From: an uncultured bacterium
GTDB taxonomy: Bacteria; Spirochaetota; UBA4802; UB4802
Length of the DNA: 64,000 nt
Direction: 5' to 3'
NCBI GenBank assembly: GCA_937920495.1
Contig: CALEUQ010000027.1
Location: 32,842 to 96,841 of the forward strand
Shown: piece by piece, positions 1-8,258 of the stretch
Numbering within the stretch: position 1 is the stretch's first letter
Layout: every line of letters starts with the position of its first letter
The notes under the pieces: generated by a model
The model's database searches: none
What the model was told of the DNA's origin: nothing
Seen by the model: the letters and a program-made list of their open reading frames with translations, nothing else
Position numbers and translations under genes: made by a program

Positions 1-2760
1 CAGGTTTCACTGGCACACATAGATGCAATAACAATCTATCCACGCCGCGAAATTTTGTTATCCCCATCTGAAAAAGAAAAAATACAAATAAAGCTGCAGC
101 GCAGCGATAGCAACCTGAATCAGGCACTGGATGCATTGCATAAAACAAATATCCCGGGCATATACGATTTGTTCCCACTGTCAATTGAAACCGACACCAT
201 CCTGTCGTTTGCACACAATCCACACATTTTCCTGTGCGATCCAGCACAACTCAGAGCAAAATTGTATGAAATAGATCGCACATACCATCAGCTCTACAAC
301 CACAAAAAAGAAAGCACATTCTGTATTCCTGCATCACAAATTTTATTAAGCGATAGTTACCAAAAAATAGAATCACAGGCTGTAAAACTTCACCCATTCA
401 TTACTGATTCGCAGAAGGTATGGCACTTAAAAAGTATCCCATCATTTCAGGGAAGGATACAGGATGTACGAAGTGCGTGCGCACAATGGATTGAAGAAGG
501 ATGGCATATTGTTGTAAGCACATCATTTGAAGGTCAGGCTCGCAGGCTATATGATTTATTTAATGAATTTAAACCATCACAGCAATTTGATACCTGTAAT
601 CCTGAAAAACCATTTAGCATTATCATTTCAAATCTGCATGAAGGCATCCAGATAGGAAGCATCAATACATGTATCATTACCGACCATGAAATTTTTGGCA
701 AATCATACAGAAAGAAAAAGCATTTCAAGCAAAAATACTCAAAGCCAATAGAAACCTTCTTGGAACTATCGCCCGGCGATTATGTGGTGCATATTAACCA
801 CGGCATTGGGATATTCAAAGCTATTGAGCGCATGACTGCCGGAGGCGTTGAGCGTGATTTTCTGGTCATAGAGTATGCTGATGGTGACAGATTATATGTG
901 TCACTGGATCAGATAAACATGGTTCAGCGCTATGTGGGGCTTGACGGCAGAAAACCGCGGATTGATGCACTTGGTAAGAAATCAGCATGGAATCGTATTA
1001 AAGAGCGTGTACAGCAGTCAGTGGAAGAGATAGCACAGGATCTGCTTAAGATCTACTCACAGCGAAAAGCGTTGAAAGGATTTCAGTACCCGCCGGATAC
1101 AATGTGGCAGGAGGAATTTGAATCAAAATTTGAATACGAAGAAACACCTGACCAGATTACAGCCATTGAAGATGTCAAGGATGATATGGAAAAACCCCAA
1201 CCAATGGATCGTCTGGTATGCGGTGATGTTGGATTTGGCAAAACCGAAGTTGCCATCAGAGCTGCATTCAAAGCGGTAATGGCAGGTAAACAGGTAGCAA
1301 TCCTTGTTCCCACAACAGTACTTGCAATGCAGCATTATACTACCTTTGCAACACGTTTTGCTGATTATCCGGTAACTATCGAGATGCTATCGCGCTTTAA
1401 AACACAGCAGCAAATAAAATCAATAAAAGATAGGCTTAAAGCAGGAGCTATCGACATTATTATTGGTACACATGCATTGCTTGCAAAAGATGTAAATTTC
1501 AAAAATTTAGGGCTTGTTGTCATAGATGAGGAGCAGCGCTTTGGTGTAAAGCATAAAGAGCATTTAAAGAAACTGCGGCTTCTGGTGGATGTGCTCACGC
1601 TTTCTGCAACACCTATACCGCGGACACTGCATATGGGGCTTGCAGGTATACGCGATCTGTCAATCATCGCCACGCCACCGGAAAACCGACAGTCTATTGA
1701 AACGCTGGTTATTGAAGATAACCCTGATATTGTTCGCATGGCTATCTTAAAAGAGATAGAACGCAAGGGACAGGTGTTTTATGTGCACAACCGTATCAGT
1801 ACCATCTATGAACAGGCGCAGTATCTGGAAAAGCTTGTGCCAGAAGCAACGTTTTGTGTGGCACACGGCAGAATGCATGAACACGAGCTTGAAGAGGTAA
1901 TGATAGACTTTATCAATGGCAAATATGATGTACTGGTTTCAACATCTATCATCGAGTCAGGGCTTGACATGCCTAATGTGAATACTATTATAATCAACAG
2001 AGCCGATACATTTGGATTGTCGCAATTATATCAGTTAAAGGGGCGCGTGGGACGATCCGACAAACAGGCGTATGCCTATCTCTTTTATCCAAAAGATGCA
2101 CAGTTAACCGAAGACGCACAGAAGCGGCTTCAGGTGATTGCCGAATATACCGAGATTGGTAGCGGATTTAAGATTGCTATGAAGGATATGGAAATTCGTG
2201 GATCGGGCAATATTTTAGGCAAAGAGCAATCAGGCAATATCATGGATGTGGGCTTTGATCTGTACTGTCAGATGCTTGAAGAAGCTGTGCGAAAGCTCAA
2301 AGGAGAAAAACCTTTACAAGTATTCAGAACACCAGTGTATATCAAAACCAATATGTTCATTCCTGATAGCTACATCGCTGACACAAAACAGAAGATAGAA
2401 TTTTACAAGCGATATGAAGCCTGCGAATCGCTTGAAGAGCTTGCTAATCTTACCAATGAGATGATTGACCGCTTTGGGCCGCCGCCTGAAGAAGTGAAAT
2501 CTCTTATAGCTATGGAGGAAGTGCGCACGCTTGCATCTTTGCTTTATATTGACGAAATTATCGATGATACAAAACTGGTTAAAATGCGCATTACCAAAGA
2601 ATCAAAGCTTGATACCAAAAAACTAATTTCACTTATTCAGAAAGATACACGGCTGTCCATTGACAGGTACGACCGGGAGATAGTAAACTTTATTACTGGA
2701 CCAGTTCCTGCTGAAAAAAAGTTAGATGAAATAAAAAAATTGTTGCAACAATTACTATAA
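1..2760 (+). CDS. mfd: Transcription-repair coupling factor Mfd (5' truncated by window edge)
   Basis: SF2 translocase that removes RNA polymerase stalled at DNA lesions and recruits UvrA to the template strand. The frame is open from base 1 with no stop, so the TTG near base 55 is not the real start; about 920 codons of a usual ~1150 are present. In-window order: end of the UvrB-homology module, a CarD-like RNA polymerase-interacting domain with GDYVVHINHGIGIF near codon 256, Walker A GDVGFGKT near codon 408, DEEQRFG near codon 509, the helicase C-terminal domain with GRVGRSDKQAYAY, and the C-terminal TRCF domain. The next gene is a lipoprotein 101 bp downstream on the same strand. Identity is secure; the N-terminal ~20% lies outside the window. 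Confidence 0.97.
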   Translation, partial: QVSLAHIDAITIYPRREILLSPSEKEKIQIKLQRSDSNLNQALDALHKTNIPGIYDLFPLSIETDTILSFAHNPHIFLCDPAQLRAKLYEIDRTYHQLYNHKKESTFCIPASQILLSDSYQKIESQAVKLHPFITDSQKVWHLKSIPSFQGRIQDVRSACAQWIEEGWHIVVSTSFEGQARRLYDLFNEFKPSQQFDTCNPEKPFSIIISNLHEGIQIGSINTCIITDHEIFGKSYRKKKHFKQKYSKPIETFLELSPGDYVVHINHGIGIFKAIERMTAGGVERDFLVIEYADGDRLYVSLDQINMVQRYVGLDGRKPRIDALGKKSAWNRIKERVQQSVEEIAQDLLKIYSQRKALKGFQYPPDTMWQEEFESKFEYEETPDQITAIEDVKDDMEKPQPMDRLVCGDVGFGKTEVAIRAAFKAVMAGKQVAILVPTTVLAMQHYTTFATRFADYPVTIEMLSRFKTQQQIKSIKDRLKAGAIDIIIGTHALLAKDVNFKNLGLVVIDEEQRFGVKHKEHLKKLRLLVDVLTLSATPIPRTLHMGLAGIRDLSIIATPPENRQSIETLVIEDNPDIVRMAILKEIERKGQVFYVHNRISTIYEQAQYLEKLVPEATFCVAHGRMHEHELEEVMIDFINGKYDVLVSTSIIESGLDMPNVNTIIINRADTFGLSQLYQLKGRVGRSDKQAYAYLFYPKDAQLTEDAQKRLQVIAEYTEIGSGFKIAMKDMEIRGSGNILGKEQSGNIMDVGFDLYCQMLEEAVRKLKGEKPLQVFRTPVYIKTNMFIPDSYIADTKQKIEFYKRYEACESLEELANLTNEMIDRFGPPPEEVKSLIAMEEVRTLASLLYIDEIIDDTKLVKMRITKESKLDTKKLISLIQKDTRLSIDRYDREIVNFITGPVPAEKKLDEIKKLLQQLL

Positions 2761-2861
2761 TCCATTAATTTTACTCAAACTTCTATTTTTATAAACAGTA
2801 ATCAATTAACCCTCCCTCTGGAGGCATATTTTTTATTCTAAATATAAAAGGATGGATTATT

Positions 2862-3527
2862 ATGAAAACAAAGATTTTGTATTCAATTATTGCTGTTATG
2901 ATATGTGCACTTGCAATCTCTTGTGGGAATAAGTACGGCGGCACATGGATTGCAAAAATTGACAGCGACCAGATCACCGATAATGAACTTAATGCATATT
3001 ACTATGCACAGATGAAGAGTATTTATAACCTACCCAAAGAAGAGATAGATAAGCTGGCACAGGATCCGGCACAGTTAGAACGCAACCCACTGCTGAATAA
3101 AAATAACTTCCTTGAGCAGATGATTCAACAGCGTCTTGTGTATAAAAAAGCAATTGATGATGGTATTTTAAAAAATGAGGAATTACAAACTCTGTTAGAT
3201 ATTTCAAAAGAAGGCCTTGTGGTACAGTACTATATCCGTGAAAAATTCAAAAATGATATTACTATTGCACCTCAGGAAGTTGAGCAGATTTACAATCAGC
3301 AACGGGCTCGTTTCAAAGGTGTTCCTGTGGATCAGGCTGAAATGTATATCAAACAGCAGCTCTTTCAGCAAAAGCTTAATATGAAAATTAAAGAGTTAGT
3401 TGATACATTGCGCGACGAAAAGAAGATTGAGAAAAACATGGAATTGCTCAGAAAAGAGCTAAACCCCCAAACACAAAGCCCTGAGCAACAGGCACCTCAG
3501 CAGGCACCACAACAACCAGCAAAATAA
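2862..3527 (+). CDS. SurA_N-like periplasmic lipoprotein
   Basis: 221 aa. A hydrophobic signal ends in a lipobox (LAIS, Cys21), so the product should be a lipoprotein. The mature part resembles the N-terminal chaperone domain of SurA/PrsA-type foldases: helices with FLEQMIQQRLVYKKA near residue 85, a typical SurA_N pattern. It is too short to carry a parvulin (rotamase) domain. The tail is Gln/Pro-rich. RBS-like AAGGATGG precedes the ATG by 8 nt. It follows mfd and ends at a strong intrinsic terminator. A role as a periplasmic chaperone for outer-membrane proteins is inferred from the fold-family resemblance only. Confidence 0.7.
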   Translation: MKTKILYSIIAVMICALAISCGNKYGGTWIAKIDSDQITDNELNAYYYAQMKSIYNLPKEEIDKLAQDPAQLERNPLLNKNNFLEQMIQQRLVYKKAIDDGILKNEELQTLLDISKEGLVVQYYIREKFKNDITIAPQEVEQIYNQQRARFKGVPVDQAEMYIKQQLFQQKLNMKIKELVDTLRDEKKIEKNMELLRKELNPQTQSPEQQAPQQAPQQPAK

Positions 3528-3565
3528 TCTCCTTCCATATTATAATTCTTTTGTTTACAGAGTCA

Positions 3566-3596
3566 GGGGCTGCTCCCATGAGCAGCCTTTTTTTTA
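3566..3596 (+). terminator. Intrinsic terminator after the SurA-like gene
   Basis: Perfect 8-bp stem GGCTGCTC / GAGCAGCC (3568-3575 and 3580-3587) with a 4-nt loop, followed directly by eight Ts. It closes the mfd-lipoprotein transcript and faces the convergent radical SAM gene. Confidence 0.9.
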
Positions 3597-3631
3597 TACA
3601 ATAATAATTGTACAATCATAAATTGTAACAA

Positions 3632-4951
3632 TTATGGCATTAATTTATTATATATGGCTAAAATGACATCTTCTACATAGTGCGTATTATCAATCACAAT
3701 GCTATTGCCTTTAACCAGCGGATCTAACAACATTTCAATATCACGGGTGATTCTGCCATATTGTCCAACAAACGATTCTAATCGTGCACGCAATCGATAC
3801 TGCAGGCGTTCTGTGTAATCTTTGGATTTATATTCACGTATCAACGAAAGCAGTGCACCTTTATCCTGTGGAAGTTTACCGTTTAGTGGCAATAAATTCG
3901 TTGCGCTATCGCTATACAGCATAACAGGAACATCTATTGCTGTTAAGAGCATTTCGATTTCATCAACAATTTCATCATCGCTGCAGGTTTCAAACTCCCC
4001 TCTTTTTACCATATCCATAAGCGGTGTATAGGGAAAAACCGAAAGTGTGCGCAAACGAACAAAATCAGGTGTTATTGCATTAATGACGCGAGCTGTTTCA
4101 CGAGCATGGTTTTTACTCAACCGTCTGCCACCCAGTCCCGGCATTATATATATTGAAACTGAAAGTCCTGCTTCCTTAGCTTTTAGGCATCCTTCAATAT
4201 GATCACGGGAATCTTCACCTTTATGTACTAGATTCAAAACATCATCACTGCCGCTTTCGATGCCAAAATGTACACGGCAAATTCCAGCCTTTTGCAACTG
4301 CAGAAGATCCTTAACATCTTTTTTTCGTGCAGTTTTAGTACGACCATACACAGTAAAGCGCTCAATTGTTGGGAAATTGCGTTTTATTGTCGATAGTATC
4401 TTTTCATAGTCTTTTGTTGCTACTATCAGTCCATCAGCATCACCCAAAAAGCATGTTTTACCACCACCAATACGCCATTGCACAATATGCTCAAAACACT
4501 GTGCCAGCGTAGGTCTATCAACAAACCACTGCATAAACCATTGCATGCGTTCATCATCAATATCTGTGACTATTTCATTACAACCATCACTATTGATGGT
4601 ACCCCCTTTATCAGGATCAATGATACCTGCTTCCCAACGTTGCTGTTGCACCCTCTGTAATATGCCCTGCAGCTTATAAAAGTCAGCTTCAGAATAAACA
4701 GGATAACCTATTCCCTGTTCAAACAAAAAATCATCAATACGTTTTGCCTGCTGTACATCTTCTACCACCTCATCAGCTGTTCTTCTGGAAAACTTTGCAC
4801 CGCATTTATATACAGGACAAAACGCGCACTTATTCCAGTAACAGTTACGCGTAAGCCTGAATGTAAGGCTGTAATTTTCCGTTGGTGGACGAATGGAACA
4901 GATTTCAAATGGCTGTAAATCAAGCACATCTGTTTTTGATGAAAGATGCAT
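3632..4951 (-). CDS. Radical SAM protein with CX4CX2C cluster motif
   Basis: About 439 aa. The 4Fe-4S/SAM motif is CYWNKCAFC (Cys37, Cys42, Cys45), spaced CX4CX2C instead of the classical CX3CX2C. Further radical SAM landmarks are FGIESGSDDVL, typical of COG1032-like enzymes, and IMPGLGG. The ATG at 4951 is preferred because GGAG and an upstream GAAGG precede it; a TTG at 4969 would add six residues. The substrate is unknown. A copy of a dispersed intergenic repeat lies 280-400 bp upstream. The gene stands alone and converges with the SurA-like gene. Confidence 0.8.
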   Translation of the reverse strand: MHLSSKTDVLDLQPFEICSIRPPTENYSLTFRLTRNCYWNKCAFCPVYKCGAKFSRRTADEVVEDVQQAKRIDDFLFEQGIGYPVYSEADFYKLQGILQRVQQQRWEAGIIDPDKGGTINSDGCNEIVTDIDDERMQWFMQWFVDRPTLAQCFEHIVQWRIGGGKTCFLGDADGLIVATKDYEKILSTIKRNFPTIERFTVYGRTKTARKKDVKDLLQLQKAGICRVHFGIESGSDDVLNLVHKGEDSRDHIEGCLKAKEAGLSVSIYIMPGLGGRRLSKNHARETARVINAITPDFVRLRTLSVFPYTPLMDMVKRGEFETCSDDEIVDEIEMLLTAIDVPVMLYSDSATNLLPLNGKLPQDKGALLSLIREYKSKDYTERLQYRLRARLESFVGQYGRITRDIEMLLDPLVKGNSIVIDNTHYVEDVILAIYNKLMP

Positions 4952-5057
4952 ATTCTCCAATACCTTCAAGAATTTTTACAAATTCATCCAGCGCATTATC
5001 CAAACAAAACGCAATAAACTTAGCAAGCAACATCTCCCACAGCTTCTTTACATCCAT
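4920..5057 (-). CDS. Possible small ORF (45 aa) overlapping the start of the radical SAM gene
   Basis: An ATG at 5057 opens a 45-codon reading frame (MDVKKLWEMLL...) that ends at TGA inside the radical SAM gene. AAGAG six bases upstream could be a weak RBS. It could be a leader peptide, a remnant, or chance; no family was recognised. Confidence 0.2.
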   Translation of the reverse strand: MDVKKLWEMLLAKFIAFCLDNALDEFVKILEGIGEYASFIKNRCA

Positions 5058-5499
5058 AAAAAACTCTTACTCGTCCTAAAAACAACACCAGATGAAAGCG
5101 CTTCCAGTTGGTCCCTTTTTTTAGGATATGAAAGCTGTGTAAAAGATTTTACATCAGCCTTTTCGCATTGTGCATTCCAGATAAAAATGTGCGTTGCGAC
5201 ATATTGTAGTGCTCAGAATAAAATTTTATTAATTCCCCTTTTTCCATATTTTTGGGAAATGATATTATCCATTACAAGGTATTTCATATTTGCGTTAATT
5301 TCTTATGCATAAAAAACTCTACTTAAAAATAATATCATTGCATAAAAAGATTGCTTCTTTTGTACAATTCCCCACACTTGCGGAATGAGCCAAAGATCTT
5401 ATAACTATTCCTCCCTTATGAAGTTTACTACTATTTTATTCCTATATGATGAAATCCTGGGGTTATCCACCTGCGTCGTGCATGAAAACCTCATTTTTA
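4970..5499. other. 530-bp intergenic region with one copy of a dispersed repeat
   Basis: AT-rich, with no convincing gene apart from the weak small ORF at 4920-5057. Its main content is repeat copy 1 at about 5231-5353. Confidence 0.6.
5231..5353 (+). repeat. Dispersed intergenic repeat, copy 1 (~123 bp)
   Basis: Aligns almost gap-free with 16283-16405, at roughly 80% identity by eye, in the same orientation. The best-conserved block runs through GTATTTCATAT, TGCGTTAATT, TTATGCATAAAAAACT and AATATCATTGCATAAAAAGA. It contains the palindrome TTATGCATAA and a repeated GCATAAAAA. It does not encode protein. Confidence 0.75.
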
Positions 5500-5973
5500 T
5501 TATTGAATATTAATAGAATATTGTGCTATGTTTGCTTTTTTATCATTAACCATTATTACTTCAGTTACTGCATTTGCTTTAGTTTCAAAGTAATAGAAAT
5601 TTGGTTTTGGCTGCAATATGTTGTTTAATTTTTTATATTCACCTTCACGCTCATCCAGTACCCACTTTTCAATTACAATAAGATGTGTATTGGGCGATAG
5701 TTTTGCTTCAAAATATTTTTTTTGCGATTCCAGCCCTATAGTTGTTCGTCCCGCATCAATCTTATCAATAAATATTTTATAATAGCACCGTTTGTCATCA
5801 TCAGGATTAGCAATACCAATATCGTATGCAATAAATCTGAAATTAATATTGACCTGAGCGGGAGCAATAACCGGTTCAACCGGTGCCTCATATCCTGGAA
5901 CCGATTTACAAGAAATCATACAGCTCACTGATGCTACTAATACCACAATAATGCTTTGTATCATAGTCCTCAT
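5500..5973 (-). CDS. Small lipoprotein of unknown function
   Basis: 157 aa with a signal sequence and a lipobox ending at Cys22 (MISC). The mature part is short and predicted beta-rich, with no recognised domain. Its ATG overlaps the TGA of the upstream PPC-repeat lipoprotein (ATGA overlap, 4 nt), so the two are very probably translationally coupled and may work together at the outer membrane. Confidence 0.65.
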   Translation of the reverse strand: MRTMIQSIIVVLVASVSCMISCKSVPGYEAPVEPVIAPAQVNINFRFIAYDIGIANPDDDKRCYYKIFIDKIDAGRTTIGLESQKKYFEAKLSPNTHLIVIEKWVLDEREGEYKKLNNILQPKPNFYYFETKANAVTEVIMVNDKKANIAQYSINIQ

Positions 5974-7535
5974 GGCTTATCCTTTATCTCAATAAAATAT
6001 ATACCATCATAGATATCGTTTAAAGGCTTCAGTATACAATATCCTTTTGCATCGATTATTTCATTAACAGTTACTGACTGCCCTGCCTTCACTTTAACTG
6101 TTTGCAGGATATATCCCAATGAATCTGTAACAGAGAATGAAACAGGTATTTTTTCAGGTGCTGTAATCACAAAGAATTTCTTTTGTCTTCCTTTATAGGA
6201 AAGCACATAATAGTCAGTATCAGCTTTCTTTGATATGTATCCTGTTATCCTGTTACCCTGTATCATGTTAGCCTGTTCTTTTGTATCATTTGGTTCTACA
6301 TCACTCATATCAGGTATATTCACAGGAACTATCGCCAATGCATAATTATTATCAAGATCAAGCTGACCGCGTTTTGCCCATACCTTTACATAAAATGGTG
6401 CACTTAAAAAAAGATTAGGGTGTAGTTCTTTCTGTCCTGTTCCTTCGTTATTGACTGAATATAGCTCCTCACCTTTTGTGTTGTATATTGCAAACAGTAC
6501 ATCTAATGTCATGGGCGGTGTTACTTCAACACGGTACCATCTATTTTCAAAGCTATCGCCACTATATATATAGTAATCCACATCACTATCAGGATAAATC
6601 CTGCCCATTATAGTATCAGCTACAACCGGTGTTGCAACATGCATCATATTATTTGGTTCAATCTCGGTTGTATTATCATAACTTCGTGTGCTCACTGTAA
6701 GGCTATAGGGTGTTTCATTATTGGCGGCATAATTTTTTGCAGCCACCATAATATAATAATTACCTGTAGCAGACAAGCCAATGCCTTTTGCTATCTGACT
6801 TACACCCTGCCCCTTCGGATTTGAAGAAAACAACACGGTACCCTGCGCGTCAACAATATCAAGCTGTGCCTCTATACCAGTAACACCGGTAACCTCAACA
6901 TCACACACCACCGGAGCGGCATCAACATAAAACATAAACCAATCCTCTTCCCTATTGGGATTTACCGCATTGGTATTTGCTTTGTTAAACGCAGGCGAAT
7001 AATAACCGCGAATAGGAACACCTATTTGCAGTGTAGTAGCAGATAATATTGAATCATTAGGCTCTAACTCAAAGCCTTCCGCATCTTCCTCTGTAATCGA
7101 CAGTGTATAGGAATTTTCTGTATTTTTTATTCGCTGATCTTTATCTCCATGTGAAATTGAAACATAGTATCTCCCCGGTTCAACCTTAAATCCTCTAAGC
7201 CTTTCAGGCGCAGATTTGCGCATATCATCTACATACTTCAATGGCAGCGCACCATCATCGGAAGCTTTCCATAGTGTAAAAGCAATATTTACTCCCTTAA
7301 CTGCAGAAACGCTTATATCAAAAAGCACCGGCATTGTTACATCTATCATATAAAAATCAACATCACTTTCAGCGTTAATAAAACCTTCTATTGGCTTTCC
7401 TGTATTTATCAGATTTGCCTGAGCATAAGTATCATTGGGCTCAATTTCAAATATCTTTTCTTTTTTACATGCACCTGCAAAAATAATACAGCAAAGTATC
7501 AAGTAAATCCATAATTGTTTTTTTATCATATACAT
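5970..7535 (-). CDS. Lipoprotein with four PPC-like repeats
   Basis: 521 aa. N-terminal signal with lipobox and Cys23. Four repeats each begin with an E-P-N-D/N motif (EIEPNDT, ELEPNDS, EIEPNNM, DVEPNDT) and continue to a D-x-D-W/Y-Y/F motif (DVDFYMI, EEDWFMF, DVDYYIY, DTDYYVL). This is the signature of bacterial pre-peptidase C-terminal (PPC) beta-sandwich domains. No protease domain is attached, so it is a stand-alone PPC array, probably a surface or periplasmic binding/scaffold lipoprotein. First gene of a two-lipoprotein operon. Confidence 0.75.
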   Translation of the reverse strand: MYMIKKQLWIYLILCCIIFAGACKKEKIFEIEPNDTYAQANLINTGKPIEGFINAESDVDFYMIDVTMPVLFDISVSAVKGVNIAFTLWKASDDGALPLKYVDDMRKSAPERLRGFKVEPGRYYVSISHGDKDQRIKNTENSYTLSITEEDAEGFELEPNDSILSATTLQIGVPIRGYYSPAFNKANTNAVNPNREEDWFMFYVDAAPVVCDVEVTGVTGIEAQLDIVDAQGTVLFSSNPKGQGVSQIAKGIGLSATGNYYIMVAAKNYAANNETPYSLTVSTRSYDNTTEIEPNNMMHVATPVVADTIMGRIYPDSDVDYYIYSGDSFENRWYRVEVTPPMTLDVLFAIYNTKGEELYSVNNEGTGQKELHPNLFLSAPFYVKVWAKRGQLDLDNNYALAIVPVNIPDMSDVEPNDTKEQANMIQGNRITGYISKKADTDYYVLSYKGRQKKFFVITAPEKIPVSFSVTDSLGYILQTVKVKAGQSVTVNEIIDAKGYCILKPLNDIYDGIYFIEIKDKP

Positions 7536-7941
7536 TCAAATCCAATTAATGTTTTTATATAGTATAATTTTAGCTAAATTGTTATCACCATTACAATTTA
7601 AGTCAAGCATCATTTTTTCTTGACAGTTAATGTATACTCTACATATAACAATATATGTGTTAACATGTGAGCATTCACTAAATATTTTTTGTGCGATAGT
7701 TACTGTTGAATACTGTCACAATAAGTTAGATAGTCCTTAGCAAAATCATTGAACAAGACAAATTGCACTAACATGATATTGCAAACCTCATTGTATCGTA
7801 ATAATACACTTACATTTTTTGTTGTTCACCTTCTTGAGTGATGATAGTATATGCGCAATAATCTAACAATAATAGATCGGAATTTACAATAAAAATTACA
7901 GATACATTCTACTATTAATTATTAAACTGAAGGAGATCACC
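7536..7941. other. 406-bp divergent intergenic region
   Basis: Lies between a minus-strand lipoprotein operon and a plus-strand membrane-protein gene. Holds a plus-strand promoter candidate (7620-7649), one GCGATAGT word (7693-7700) and a ~285-nt AT-rich stretch before the next ATG in which I see no ORF and no strong hairpin. Confidence 0.5.
7620..7649 (+). promoter_or_regulatory. Sigma70-type promoter candidate
   Basis: TTGACA at 7620-7625, 18-bp spacer, TATAAC at 7644-7649. Transcription would start near 7657, giving a leader of about 285 nt before the ATG at 7942. Confidence 0.5.
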
Positions 7942-8256
7942 ATGACCACAAAATCAAAAATGTATGTAATAGGAATTGTGCTGGCAATTCTTTTGCTTTC
8001 CGGTGTATATGTATACTTCAAGTTCTTTTTTTCCTACGAACAGAAAAACATTCTACAGCGAAAAATTGAAACAATAACAGGGCAAAACCTCACCATCACT
8101 GTATTTGGTTATGATGGCAGGATAATTAAACGGTGGTACGGCGTTCAAAAGATCACCACACCAAAAGATGGTAGGAACTACTCTTTCTTTTACACTCGTG
8201 AAGGTAAATATGTTCAGATTCCATCTTCCGTGTGGTATATTGCTGAAGAGGAGTAA
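7942..8256 (+). CDS. Small single-pass membrane protein of unknown function
   Basis: 104 aa. A strong RBS (AAGGAG, 6 nt before ATG) supports the start. One N-terminal transmembrane helix (about residues 8-29) is followed by a ~75-residue soluble domain with no recognised family. It ends 2 nt before the GTG of recG, so the two are co-transcribed and probably coupled. No function can be assigned. Confidence 0.65.
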   Translation: MTTKSKMYVIGIVLAILLLSGVYVYFKFFFSYEQKNILQRKIETITGQNLTITVFGYDGRIIKRWYGVQKITTPKDGRNYSFFYTREGKYVQIPSSVWYIAEEE

Positions 8257-8258
8257 TC

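Noticed and set aside
4893..5312. 139-codon plus-strand frame
   Set aside because: Overlaps the radical SAM start antisense, has no RBS, an unnatural composition, and runs into the dispersed repeat.
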